The notes below the pieces were generated by a model, which did no database searches, was not told where the DNA came from, and worked only from the letters and a program-made list of their open reading frames with translations. 64,000 nucleotides of DNA from Mercenaria mercenaria (lineage: Eukaryota > Mollusca > Bivalvia > Venerida > Veneridae), in NCBI RefSeq assembly GCF_021730395.1, contig NC_069369.1:60849501-60913500 (forward strand), written 5' to 3'. A program made the translations under genes and the position numbers. Of the stretch, positions 13,254-25,900 are shown one piece after another (the first letter of the stretch is position 1; the number at the start of each line of letters is the position of its first letter).

Positions 13254-16166
13254 CAACTACTGACAGTTCCGACAAAACTGAATGCCCTATCATTGAAATT
13301 GGGCTACGATGCTGATATCCAGAACAATATCAACAGGATTTCGGCAAAAACCAGTACTGCTGCAAACTCCTTTAAAGCAACCATGACTAACGAAGGAAGT
13401 CAGGTTTTAGTCAATAAATCAATGTTAATGACGTCATTGTCTCCAAGTGACGTCAAAATCACAAATATGAAGAGTTCATTGAACGCTGCAACACGAGCGT
13501 TGCAAGCAAATAAGAAGCAGGTCATCAGTCTTCAGACAGATATTCACAGCAACGTCGAATCATGTAGAGGACGGAAGACAGCGCATGAATCAGAACTGAC
13601 CACAAAGCGTACAAGAATATCAACCATTCGGTCTGAAATAGAAAGTCTAGAAACCAGTATACAGGCACATGATACCGAGGCTTCTACTGTAGAAAATGGA
13701 GCAGCAGAATTAGACAAAAGGGCTCATGATATTAGACAGGCTGCTAGGAGGAAACGAAAGAGAGCTGGACTCGGGGGCATCATTGGTGGAGTTGTTGGTG
13801 TGGTGTTCGCGCCATTTACAGGTAGAAGATTTTTTCCAAAAATGAAATGTGTCAATTTTCTTATAAATTTAGGACTTAAGACATGAATTCGATTATATAC
13901 GGGCAACAATTTAGTAGATTATTACTGCGATAAAAAATAAAATATATATTAGGATTTTTCTTAATCATACCCTGCGGAGATTATCTACAAGACTGGTATT
14001 CTTATGTCTTTAGAGAAGTATAAACATACTAAAACATTTAAAATCTAAATTTTAATACAGTAGGCCCCTAGCTCTCTTTTTAAAAAGCTCCATATCTTAA
14101 CAAATAATAAAAAACAAATCAATTCAAAGCTAGAAATGTTGTTATTAGGTGGAGCCAGTCTAGCACTGGCGACAGCTGCTGCGGGTATTAACGCGGGGAT
14201 CAACATCAATGATGCTGATGATTGCGACAGAAATGCTAGACGTCTTCGGGATGAGGCAGCAACAAAGAGAAACCATGTTCAAACACTACGGTCGAAGAAA
14301 GCCTCTCTTGATGGCCAAAAAGCATCACTGGAATCTGAAATTGCAAAATTGCAGAACAGCACAGGTAAAATTAAATATAAGTATTCTGTAAAATATCGGC
14401 TACACATTCCCAATTCCATTCTTAAAACTATGTTTAAAAAACAACGAGTAAAACCGCTGTACTCGTGCATGTGGTCCAATGACAAAAGGGTGATGTAATT
14501 GTATCTTTCATTTCAATGCTAAATTGTTTTGTTTTTCTTTTTGTTTCTTTTTCAGATAAACTAAATGAAGCATCACGAGTTCTGCAGGAAGTGACTGATT
14601 TCCTACGTAGGTCAATAAATGATATTGACAATGTCCTGAACGTTTTCCAGGTAAAATAGATAGAAATTTGCATATTTTGTATTCCGTGAACAGTATCTAT
14701 TTGATTATATAAATTCTGTATTTTTTATAGGGGAATAATAGCTCTGTTTAATATCATGCGTAATAAAACGTATTATCGGCTGATTGTCATTTCATGTTTC
14801 CGAATAATCAACATTTATTGAACCAAATTCATTTTCAATTTCGTTTTCAAGTTTAGCAGCGTACTTTCATTTTTCTTTACTTCCGGGAAAAGCTGAAGGT
14901 CGTCCGACATCATTTTCTATGTTGCCAAAAACATACGTAAACTATGCCTTGCGAGATTGTATAAAAAATGTGCCAGCCGTCCAGAGGATATGTGTCTGTC
15001 ACAGTTTTAATTACGAATATAAGATATATAAATTTTATGTTATTTTCTATTTTCGGTAATTATTCCTAGCTAAGATATATTGGCATGAGTTTGAATATCA
15101 GATAAAAATGGTAGAAAGTATTACTCATTCACCTGTTTCATTACCTCCTTTATGGCTCTGACTATGTAAGTGAATTGTACAACATTAAAAAGTAGTGCTT
15201 TTCTACACATTTAATTATGGCACATTTTCTGTTTGGGGAACTGCTTTAACATAAAATTTAAAGCCTTATGGAACTTGAAAGGTAATAGTTATGGAGGGAG
15301 AGAGTCCAGACCACTTTTTTCCTCTTTCATTTACTGTTTTCCTTTCAGAACATGGACACTGCAATGGCTGAAGCTTTACTACAGACAGATTCATTTAAGA
15401 TTATCCAGAACGCATTTGCACAACAACCGGAAAAACTTGGCTCTCGTGCACAAGTTTACCTGGATCAACTTAAGGTAATATATTTTGCCCATATATATAG
15501 ATCAAACAGGAACAGTCTACTAAAGTTTCAATGGAATCTTTTAACCCTTTAATAGACTGCTAAATTAATAAAATGGACTGGTCCATCATTCAGTTTGGGC
15601 AATAACATTTATTATTTGAAGGGGTGTTCACTGAAAATTTACTGACTGAATAGCGAACAGTGAAGACCATGATCAGCCTGCACGGATGGTCTGCACTGGT
15701 CGCAAAGACAATAGCTTGACGCCAGCAGGCTAAAGGTTAAAGTTTTGGAAGCAGTTCGCAAAGCAATCTTCCATGCACCAACAAATCATAGTTTGCATGT
15801 TGTCGATCAGAAGATCTTTGATAAGAAGATCTTGTGGAAACATAGAACGTACTCAAGCGAAATAAAGCTCGGTTTGATTATGTTCATTGGAGGTAATGAA
15901 ATTTGTAACATCAAACAGCTGGATGGGTTCTGTCCGCTTCATTAAAAATAGCGGAAGGGGTTTTGTCCCCGAGGGACCTCGTCCTACATCAAGTTCTTAC
16001 ATCACGGTCGAAATCTGTTTTTTTATTTAAGGCATAGTGAAAAACGTATCTATAAGATATGAAATATATAGTCTTTGTTTTAGATGTTTTGTTTCAATTT
16101 CAGGGAAAATGGACACAACTTGAGACTGTACTTTTGCAACATGGTGCCAAAAGCATTTCATGTTAG
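13254..16166 (+). CDS. secreted helical hairpin family, gene 1 (signal exon not found)
   Basis: Exons: 13254-13821, 14149-14364, 14556-14650, 15349-15474, 16104-16166 (stop TAG). All borders are GT-AG and match genes 2-4 in position and phase. The first block begins QLLTVPTKLNALSLKLGY after the acceptor TTTGTACAG, then long helical segments with SIQAHDTEAS and RKRKRAGL, the glycine-rich IIGGVVGVVFAPFTG, then GGASLALATAAAGINAGINI and NDADDCDRNARRLRDEA. The short exons encode a helix, an NMDTAMAEALLQTDSF block and a C-terminus ending KSISC. About 355 residues are visible; the expected 20-residue signal exon is missing from the window or unrecognisable. Cysteines in the ESC and DDC motifs could pair. 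A MITE lies in the last intron and a 46 bp tandem array in the 3' UTR; AATAAA signals occur near 16517 and 16541. Confidence 0.8.
15539..15742 (-). mobile_element. short palindromic MITE, second family
   Basis: Ends TTTAACCCTTTA...TAAAGGTTAAA. The body contains GGACTGGTCCATCATTCAGT, GATCAGCCTGCACGGATGG and GGTCTGCACTGGTCGCAAAG. The same family is at 61384-61562 in the opposite orientation. It lies in the last intron of gene 1. It resembles the large palindrome family in using a GACCA/TGGTC core but is a distinct sequence. Confidence 0.7.
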
Positions 16167-16214
16167 ACGTGCAAAAAGTTGGAACATAATAAAAAATGTG
16201 AAGCACAGCATATT

Positions 16215-16415
16215 AGACTACAAGATCATGTGATGACAAAGACCATGTGATGACAATTTTGAAAAGCATGTAATGTTAGACTACAAGACCATGTGATGAC
16301 AATTTTGAAAAGCATGTAATGATAGACTACAAGATCATGTGATGACAATTTTGAAAAGCACATTATGTTAGACTACAAGATCATATACTAACAATTTTGA
16401 GCAGACATAAATCTG
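16215..16415 (+). repeat. 46 bp tandem repeat array in the gene 1 3' UTR
   Basis: Units begin AGACTACAAGATCATGTGAT at 16215, 16278, 16324 and 16370. The last two spacings are exactly 46 bp and the first unit has 17 extra bases from an internal duplication. Each unit ends near AAAAGCATGTAATGTT, which resembles the end of the gene 1 coding sequence (AAAAGCATTTCATGTTAG). Confidence 0.8.
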
Positions 16416-17161
16416 TGTATCACCAAGTGCAGTTTTTGATCATAATCTAGGAAAAGGCTTGTTGTTAATTTTGTTTTTCTGTAACTTTCATTTGTGCATT
16501 TATTATACATGTACTAATAAATAAAACTAACGATAAGCAATAAAATCTCTTAAAAATGTACTCATTTTCAAATTTCAGCATATAATTAAATAACTGTAAG
16601 TCACTCTTTCCTTTTTTTCAAAGTACAAAAACCATCAAATCGTCCCATAAAAAAACATTCAAATTATGAAGACACTATTTTAAGAATAGCATGTTCTAGT
16701 TCTTTGTAAAGCTAATAACCTGTTTTTCATCTTTTATTTTCAAAAGTGTACGTGTTTTCGTCTTTAGGTAGAAATTTTTAATTCAATTTGTACGAGTACC
16801 AAGTGGATAGAGAGCACGTAAAAAGAGTGCAGAGCAAGTAAAAGGAGGAATAATTTTCGCCTTTAAACAGAGCTTTTCGAAAAAAATACACAAATTACGT
16901 AAACTGACACAAACACAAGTCAAAACAAGATTAGTTTCAACTTCTGATGACCAAGTTCTAGAATTTGTTGATGACAAATTTTATCTGCATTTGGTATTTA
17001 TATATTTGATAACTGATATCTGAAGCTGAATTAATGATACTTGGATATAAATGAATTTCGCGGCGCACAGTTGAAATTCAATAAAACTTTTACACCGATC
17101 TAATTTTAGGTACAAAGTTGCAACTTTTACACTGTAATTAGCATAATAATTGCAAGCACAC
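16416..17161. other. gene 1 3' flank, no further gene seen
   Basis: Contains probable polyadenylation signals (AATAAA near 16517 and 16541) for gene 1 and then AT-rich sequence with no supported feature. Confidence 0.4.
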
Positions 17162-19045
17162 ATTTTTAGCCCACCATCATCATCAGATGGTGGGCTATTA
17201 AAATCACTCTGCGTCCGTGGTCCGTCCGCCTGTCATTTCGTCCGTCCGTCCGTCCGTCCGTTAACAATTTCTTGTTATCGCATCTCCTCAGAAACTACTG
17301 GGGGGATTTTGGCCAAACTTTGTCAGAATGATGTATTGGTACCCTAGTTGTGTCCCCCTGAAAATCAGACTTGTTCAACAATTTATGAGTGAGTTATGGC
17401 CCTTTGTTTAATTTTTATAATTTACATAGATTTATATAGGGAAAAACTTTGAAAATCTTCTTGTCCAAAACCACAGGGTCTAGGGCTTTGATATTTGGTA
17501 TGAAGCATCATCTAGTGGTCCTCTACCAAGATAGTTCAAATTATATCCCTGGGGTCAAATATGGCCCCGCCCCGGGGTCACATGGTTTATATAGACTTAT
17601 ATAGGGAAAAACTTTGAAAAACCTCTTGTCCAAAACCACAGGACCTAGGGCTTTGATATTTTGCATGTGACATCATCTAGTGGTCTTCTACTAAGATTGT
17701 TCAAATTATCCCCCTAGGGCCAAATATGGCCCAACCTGGGGGTCACATGCATACATAGATTTATATAGGGAAAAACTTTGAAAATCTTCTCGTCCAAAAC
17801 CACAGAGCCTAGGGCTTTGATATTTGGTATGAAGCATCATCTAATGGTCCTCTACCAAGATGATTAAAGTTATTTCCCTGGGTCTAATTTGGCCCCTCCC
17901 TGGGGGTCACTTGGTTTATATAGACTTATATAGGGAAAAACTTTGAAAAACCTTTTGTTCAAAACCACAGGGCCTAGGGCTTTGATATTTTGTATGTGAC
18001 ATCATCTAGTGGTCTTCTACTAAAAATGTTCAAATTATCCCCCTAAGGTCAAATATGGCCCCGCCCCGTGGGTCACATGGTTTACAAAGACTTATATAGG
18101 GAAAAACTTTGAAAATCTTCTTGTCCAAACCCCAAAGCCTAGGGCTTTGGCATTTGTATAGTAGCATAATCTAGTGGTACTCTACCAAGTTTGTTCAAAT
18201 TAACCCCCTAGGGTTAAATATGGCCTCGCCCAGGGGGTCACATGGTTTATATAGACTTATATAGGGAAAAGCTTTTAAAATCTTCTTGTCAATAACCTAC
18301 AACATTCAAATTTGGACCAAAAGTATGGTTTTGAGTGGCAAGATGAACCTTGACATGAGTTGACCTTGATTTTGACCTAGTGACCTACATTCACATTTCT
18401 GTAGCTACAGCCTTTTAATTTGGACCACATGCATAGTTTTGTGCACTGAAAAGAACTATGACCTTGACGTTGACCTAGTGACCTACTTTCACATTTCTGT
18501 AGCTACAGCCTTCAAATTTGGACCACATGCATAGTTTTGTGCACTGAAAAGAACTTTGACCTTGACATTGACCTAGTGACCTACTTTCACATTTTTGAAG
18601 GTACAGGCTTCAAATTTGGACCACATGCATAGTTTTGTGTTCCGAAATGAAATTTAACCTTGATTTTGACCTAGTGACCTAATTTCAAATTTTTGAAGGT
18701 ACAGGCTTCAAATTTAGACCACATGCATAGGACTGTGTACAGAAATGAACCTTGACCTTAAGATTGACCTAGTGACCTACTCTCATATTTCTGTAGCAAC
18801 AGGCTTCAAATTTAGACCACATGTATAGGATTGTGTACCGAAACAAACTTTGAACTCGACATTGACCTAGTGACCTACTTTCACATAATTCAAGCTACAG
18901 CCTTCAAATTTGGACCACTTGCATAGTTTTGTGTACCGACATAAACTTTGACCTTAAGATTGACCTAGTGACCTACTTTCAAATTTCTCAAACTACAGCC
19001 TTCAAACTTGATGCACATGCATAGTTTTGTGTTCCACCTAAATCT
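17162..19045 (+). mobile_element. non-autonomous element made of two tandem repeat arrays
   Basis: Starts with the hairpin TAGCCCACCATCATCATCAG/ATGGTGGGCTA and a (TCCG)n-like run. From about 17400 to 18290 there are five to six units of about 165-175 bp with TATAGGGAAAAACTTTGAAA, CAAAACCACAGG, CTAGGGCTTTGATATTT and CATCATCTAGTGGTC. From about 18330 to 19040 there are about six units of 110-120 bp with TTGACCTAGTGACCTACT, CTTCAAATTTGGACCACATG and CATAGTTTTGTG. No open frame spans the array. The end near 19045 is approximate. I know this type as an abundant bivalve repeat but have no superfamily for it. Confidence 0.7.
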
Positions 19046-19118
19046 AATGATTCCTTCTTAATTAAGTATTAAACCATGTTTTAAAGAAACAAAAGTCATT
19101 GCCACTGAATAGTCTTAA

Positions 19119-19705
19119 GGTAGTTCTACACGTTTTATAAACACGCAGCAATGGTGTAACGTCATTAATTTTATCGGGACAACGTAGAATAAAGCCTGGA
19201 TTCGGGTTATGGAAATGAAAATCATTTTATGAATTAATGGCAACCCGTGAGTAAATTTATTAAACGGGAACGTTAATACCTTTATAAAAATAAATAAATG
19301 AATATGATATTAAAACGTTTGACACATTAAATAATTCCACATTACAGTCTAAAATCAGCTTGAAATGTGCTGATTTCTTTAATCATTAGTAAATATCTCA
19401 AAATGAAGCACAAGCAACTACACATTTCATTTCACCATATTAAAGGTCATATGTTTATTTCATCATTTCATCGTAGAAAAATATCTTTTCACGAAAATGT
19501 AAAACAAATGTGATTTCCCCATAGACTCTCATTATGAAAAATTATGTGAGGTCCAAAATTTTCAAATCAGTCCAGCAAAAAATCAAGCACACGACCCTAC
19601 CTTCTTTTTGCCGAAATTTCTAAATATATTCTGAAGTTTTGAAATATCAGAATTAAATCAAATTCTACCTTGTACATTTCTTTTATTCGAACGTGCAGAA
19701 CTATC
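19119..19705. mobile_element. TTAA-flanked MITE
   Basis: Ends GGTAGTTCTACACGTT and AACGTGCAGAACTATC, inverted with two mismatches, flanked directly by TTAA at 19115-19118 and 19706-19709. A TTAA duplication fits the piggyBac or Kolobok superfamilies. The 587 bp interior has no transposase. Confidence 0.75.
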
Positions 19706-19781
19706 TTAATTCTAATATTTTTTGCGGCATAATAAAACAAACAACTCAGGCCTGCTCGGGTGTTATTACTCATTAGTACTA

Positions 19782-20340
19782 ATAAACTTTGATAATGTGG
19801 CAGTTGAGTCCAATAAGTTCAGGGGTGTTCAAAGATATTCCGTCATAAAGTTATCTTTGGGCTATATTGCAAAGTAATTATTATTAATGGATCGCGATCA
19901 TTTTATTTTAACGGTACTTGGTTAAATCCAAAAACAGGACAAGCAGGTGTATTATCCGGTAAGTGGTATTAAATTTGTATTTTGTAGTATTCTTAATTCT
20001 AAACACGATGCGTTATTCCATAACAGATTTGTAGTCTAGTGGATAGTGTGTAGGACCTCTATTCTTTTTCATGTTTGTATGGTGTAGGTTCGAGCCCTTC
20101 TTTTTAAATTACTTTTACTAGTCTTATTCATAATGTTTCTAACGATCGCAGCATTGGTTTCATTTTCCTTGCAAGTTTTCTATGTTAATGGATTCAATGT
20201 CTATTCTAATATGGAGATCCAGAGAAAAATACATACCATAGTTCATTGTTATGGGTTGATCCGGTATTAGTAAATAAAGGCCACAGTTATCGCGTTTTGT
20301 TACCTGTAATGAGGTCAACTGCCACATTATCAAAGTTTAT
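19782..20340. mobile_element. MITE with 26 bp inverted ends and a tRNA-like interior
   Basis: Perfect 26 bp inverted ends at 19782-19807 and 20315-20340, containing ACTTTGATAATGTGGCAGTT. The interior carries a tRNA-like stretch at about 20029-20100 (TAGTCTAGTGGATAGTG as a possible A box, GGTTCGAGCCC as a B box), too irregular for a working tRNA. The target duplication is unclear. A diverged version of one end occurs near 22331. Confidence 0.65.
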
Positions 20341-20354
20341 CAATACAGCACAGT

Positions 20355-20401
20355 TTTTAGCTCGACTATTCGAAGAATAGTCTAGCTATTCTACTCACCC
20401 T

Positions 20402-20437
<36 letters not shown>

Positions 20438-21700
20438 ACACCTTGGTTAAGTTTTTGCATGCAAGTACATACAGCCATCAATTAAAGGCATATAGCTTTG
20501 AAACTTATTTTATCTTTTTCTAGGTCAATTACCAACCTCTCTGGGTCAAGTCCCATAACTCTGACATGTATTTTGAGCAAATTATGCCCCCTTTTGGACT
20601 TAGAAAATTTTGGTTAAAGTTTTACATGCAAGTTACTATCTCCAAAACTAATGCAGATATTGATTTGAAACTTCACATGTGTCTTCGGGGTTATAAAACT
20701 AGTTGATAGCAGCAAGTCCCATAACTCTGACCTTCATTTTGGCCAAATTATGCCCCCTTTTGGACTTAGAAAATTCTGGTTAAAGTTTTGCGTGCAAGTA
20801 CATACAGCTCTTTCTAAAAGGCATATAGATTTTAAACTTATTTTTTCTTTTTCTAGATCAATTACCAACCCCACTGGGTCAAGTCCCATAACTCTTACAT
20901 GTATTTTGGGAAAATTATGCCCCCTTTTAGACTTAGAAAATTTTGGTTAAAGTTTTACATGCAAGTTACTATCTCCAAAACTAATGCAGATATTGATTTG
21001 AAACTTCACATGTGTCTTTGTGGTTATAAAACTAGTTGATAGCAGCAAGTCCCATAACTCTGACCTTCATTTTGGCCAAATTATGCCCCCTTTTGGACTT
21101 AGCAAATTCTGGTTAAAGTTTTGCGTGCAAGTACATACAGCTATTACTAAAAGGCATATAGATTTGAAACTTATTTTTTTCTTTTTCTAGATCAATTACT
21201 AACCTCACTGGATCAAGTCCCATAACTCTTACATGTATTTTGAGCAAATTATTCCCCTTTTTGGACTTAGAAAATCCTGGTTAAAGTTTTGCGTGCAAGT
21301 ACATACAGCAATTACTAAAAGGCATATAGATTTGAAACTTTTTTTTTCTTTTTCTAGGTCAATTACCAACCTCACTGGGTCAAGTCCCATAACTCTGGCA
21401 TGTATTTTGGGCAAATTATGCCCCCTTTTGGACTTTGAAAATTCTGGTTAAAGTTTTACATGCGAGTTTCTATCTCCAAAACTAATGCAGATATTGAATT
21501 AAAACTTCACATGTGCCTTAGGGGTTATAAAACTAGTTGATAGCACCAAGTCCCATAACTGATATGCATTTTGGCCAAATTATGCCCCCTTTTGAACTTA
21601 AAACTCTTTTAATATTTAACCTTTTTGGGTAATATTTTCCTGCTTCTGGGACAATATTTCGAATAGTCGAGCTTGGCTGTCTTACGGACAGCTCTTGTTA
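20355..21700 (+). mobile_element. tandem-repeat element with AGCTCGACTATTCG ends
   Basis: Left end AGCTCGACTATTCGAAGAAT, then a (GGCGTC)6 microsatellite at about 20403-20438, then alternating units of about 165-180 bp (TCCCATAACTCTGAC, AATTATGCCCCCTTTTGGAC, CTGGTTAAAGTTTTGCGTGC), and a right end TTCGAATAGTCGAGCTTGGC followed by GCTGTCTTACGGACAGC. Ends are inverted relative to each other. No coding capacity beyond repeat-derived open frames. Related copies are at 31262-31755 and 53000-54375. Confidence 0.7.
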
Positions 21701-22930
21701 TCATTATGTTTGGCAGTATGTAGATAAACAATCCGAAGCATTCTCGTTGAAAAGAAAATATTTTCGAAATTAGATCAACAACTGGCTTGTTGGCGCAGTG
21801 GATGAGTAGACGGAAATTTGATCATTTTATAGTGATATGTTTGTTGGTTCGAATCTTCGATCTGTCCATTTTTTAATTTGCATCACATACTTTGTGTAAG
21901 CTTTGTTCATATGTTCGTATAAAACCAGCAGTATCTTCAAGTTTAATAATTCTGAAATAATGACAGGGCTATTTAAAGTGACGTATAAGATGACCATAAA
22001 ATTTATAAAACTGACTCATTGTATTCTAAAATATCACAGGATAGCTTCATTTGTTGAGCGTTATTGAAAAATAAGTATCTCGATACAATTTTAAAAAATA
22101 AAAATTACACTGGTCTGGGAATCGGACGGAGCACATTACCGCTGGGCCAACAAGGAACTTGTATTTGTATGCTAGACATAATCTTAGGTTATTTTTTTGT
22201 TTGTTGACATTTCAAAACGCCATAATACTGTGCGATACCTATACATTATCATCGCCGGTCTGTTTTTATCTAATCGCTGTATATTTCAGCTGATTAATCG
22301 ACTATGGAAACCCGACACAAAGCAAGCAATAATGTGGTAGCTTGACTAAATCGATCGCGATTTATTTCAGTTCAATGCGTTTCTAAAATTATACTGACCT
22401 TGAATGTATGAAATAAGTATAGTTTGTAGACTCGTCTGCCGATAAGGAAAACCAGCATGATTTACCTTGCCTTATTTAGGTAAGGATCACTATCGTACTG
22501 AATATTAACTATTACTCGCGCACGGTATTTGTAACAATAACACGTTTATATTATTATTGAGAAAAGGGGAATCGGGTAGCGAAATCATTATCCGTGACAG
22601 AATAGTTGTACTACTTTTGAATTGATTTACCATGAAGTAAACCCTGAATTACCAACAAAGACATAATTAACTTTTCCGATAATGTTTTTGATATCGTTTT
22701 CTATTTATACCTTAAAACGGATCATTCCATTATTAAAAGTACAGAAACACCGCTGACCTCGAAATCGAACTATAATAGGACACATCGCTTGTTAGTAACT
22801 ATAATATTTGTCGTTTAATTTTGATATGAAAGGGTATTCTGTCTTCATAAAATATAACTGTTTATTTAAGTGTGTTTCGTTTTAATGATAGATAAACTAA
22901 TTTATATATAGGTGACTGAATGTTTGATTT
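21701..22930. other. intergenic DNA with tRNA-like fragments
   Basis: AT-rich sequence upstream of gene 2. A plus-strand tRNA-like stretch lies at about 21780-21865 (GTTGGCGCAGTGGATGAG, GGTTCGAATCTTC) and a partial one on the minus strand at about 22105-22160 (CTTGTTGGCCCAGCGG). Neither folds convincingly as a tRNA by eye. No gene is supported. Confidence 0.4.
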
Positions 22931-22946
22931 CAAACAGTAAATTCTA

Positions 22947-22975
22947 CTTTCGTTTTCATGTTTGCTTTCGTTTTC
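22947..22975 (+). promoter_or_regulatory. paired ISRE/IRF-like elements upstream of gene 2
   Basis: CTTTCGTTTTC occurs at 22947-22957 and again at 22965-22975. Its complement, GAAAACGAAAG, fits the IRF-binding core GAAANNGAAA. The pair lies 24-52 bp upstream of the probable start codon. The following TTTTCAG is shared with genes 3 and 4 and could be an initiator or a 5' UTR splice acceptor. That this is a functional IRF site is inference. Confidence 0.5.
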
Positions 22976-22998
22976 AGATGAATATTGCAGGCTTGAAA

Positions 22999-25900
22999 AT
23001 GACAACGTATCGTTACATTTGTTTTCTTGGTGTTGGGTTACAGCTTATTAATGCCCAGGTATGTACATTTGTATTTTATTGTAGACGGTATGTTGTAGAA
23101 GTTTGTATGCACGTGGAGTGTGACTTTGTTTTTGGACGGCAATCGTTTCCATGTATATATACATGTTTCTAAACCGTGTACGAGCGCGTCTGGTTAGCCA
23201 AATATATATTTTCGAAATCCAGTCGAGGCGTCCAATGATAAAGGCACCCGGTCCTGGGCCATAAAATAATCTGATAGGTTATAGTAGCATATAGTTTCAC
23301 TTTGGCTTATAAAATTTTATACACAATTTAAAGTTCTGCCAGAGGTAGTGTTTTGTCTTTTATGATGTGTTCAAATGCTACTAACTCATTTCATTGGTAT
23401 AAATGACCGATAATTTGTTACTTTCGAGCTCACGTAAAGCACGAATAGGTTACTTTCGATTTTAAATCTCATTATGATTATATACTATTATATACTGATA
23501 TGCGATCAAATTTCAAATTGGCACAATACCCTTCTCGGAAATTTTTGACATAATATTAGGTGAAATAAACAACCTATAAGGTGTCTAAAGAGGCTTGGGA
23601 CATTTAATGAATTTTTGACTTTTTTTAAAATGAAAATTGGTATTTAACTGGTTATATGTGATATTTAAGATGGATTTCAGCATGTACGCAAATACAGTGT
23701 CAATTGATTTAATGCGTGACATCATATTCAATGACTCCGCAGAAACAATTCGTAAGTTTGTCTAAAGTGTCGATTTTCGGTCAGAATTTATCAGTCTAAA
23801 TTAGGCCGAAGTACACAACTTACAAAGATTACAGCATGGTCTAAGGGTGGCAATTAGTACCTAGCATTTGTATAAATCCAGTATAAATATTCCCCCCTTA
23901 TGTGATATCAAGTATTGTATTCATAAGTTGTAGAAACTACATTATTTAAAGGAACTATGTTATATTCATGTATTTAAAGGAACTACATTATATTCATGTA
24001 GTTGTAGGAACTTTGTTATATTCGTGTATTTAAGGGAACTATGTTGTATTCATGTATTTAAAGGAACTACATTGTATTCATGTTGTTATAGGAACTGAAT
24101 TATATTCGTGATGTTATAGAATCCGAAGCTGTATGATGTAAATAGCCTTAATCTATTTCAAGATGGATGAGGCCAAGATAAGTGAAACTGTTTCTCCGTG
24201 ATACTTTATGCGATTCTCTGTTTTTAAACGAAAGAGACTTTAAAAAATAGAATATTCGACCGCTTGCCAGTCCAACGCACATGAAGTTCTCAAGCTTAAG
24301 GTCTGGATATTTTTTGTACGATGTAGAATCTAAATTAACACTGTTTTTTTTTAAATCTAAAAACAGCCTTTATACTATGCTCTTGTAATTGAGTTTTGCT
24401 AGATAGACTGTTTTTAAAAATTAGGATTTCAAGGAAGTTTTCGGGGAAAGAACTATTTTGCTAAATCTTCTACAATGTAGATCTTAATGAAATTTCTCAT
24501 TGTCGTAATGTAACGTAATATTATTATACGGTCAAATAACATGTATATAGGTCCGTGTTCTTATTTTGAGATATTTGCCAAAGATTATAAGATATGATAA
24601 TATTAAGCTGTTACATTATTCGGAATTTCTTCACTTATTAACATTTTTGTTAATCTTAAAAAATTTATTCATTAAGACACGGACGGCATGGTTAACTGTT
24701 CCGTATGCTGGATCCAGGCTTTATTCTAATCTTTTCGTATAAATAGCGTTACGTCACTAATTCCGGTTTATCAGACATCTTAAATCAACCGTTTTAATAA
24801 GTTTACAAACCAAATTCCTCTCCTGGTTGGTGATGGACGTTCAATGGACATATACATGTAGTAGATTTTTGCTACGTGTTGGCGATATTGCACTAAATTT
24901 GCATTCTTCTCGAGTCACAAGGATTACAAATTACCTATTTATCGGTTCCATATACCTCCTTATCCTCAATGAAATATCGTTTATAATTATTTATGTATTC
25001 GTAATGAAAAGTTATGGTGATTTCATATTTTATCATATTCATATCTTTATATCTGTTTTAACCTTGCAGCAACTGCTGAATGTTCCAAGTAAACTGTCAG
25101 CACTAGCTGCCAAACTACATTATGATAAAGACATTCAGAATGATATTAACAGTCTTGCACATGATGGTCAGCAGGTTGCTAATTCGTTCAAACGCATGCT
25201 AGAAGCTGATGGTAGTAAAATACTCACGGAGAAAAATCGACGACAAGTAATCCAACAGACGTGAAAGTAGACACCTTAAAAATAACATTAAAAGCAGCGA
25301 GAGATTCTCTGACATCCGAACAAAAAAATATAATAACACTGGAAAAAGACATTCACAGTAGCATAGAAACTTGCAACGGTAGAAAGAAAGACCATGACAC
25401 AGAAAGGCTGACTACAAATCAAAAACTTGAAACAATCCCAAAGGAAATTGCAAGCTTAAATGAAAATATAAAAGCACATGATGACAGCATAGGCACTCTT
25501 GATAAAAGTGCGCGAGACCTTGATAATCAAGCAGAAAATCTGAGAAGGGCAGCGAAGAAAAAGAAAAAGAAGGGTTTGTTTGGTGGCTTAGTTGGTGGTA
25601 TTGTTGGTGTTGCTCTAGCACCATTTACAGGTAACTTAGGTTTGATTCAAATATTCATTTTATTTAATTAATTCAAAAGTGTCTGTGGATGAATTACCCA
25701 ACATTAGAAATGTTTCAACCTTAACGTGGTCAAATCGCAAAAGTCCATGTCGGTATGATCAGCTCACGTGTCAATAGCAAAAACGAAGCAAATGTTATAC
25801 ATGTAGATATCTCCAACTTAGCATAAAAAGTGAGCGAGTTACCTAATTAAATGCACTGTATTTATTAATTCGTAGTTTGCGGCCTTTTCAAAGTAGGTTG

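Noticed and set aside
17400-18290. Regular repeats that might suggest a CRISPR array
   Set aside because: Units are about 170 bp and similar over their whole length, with no unique spacers; the DNA is eukaryotic.
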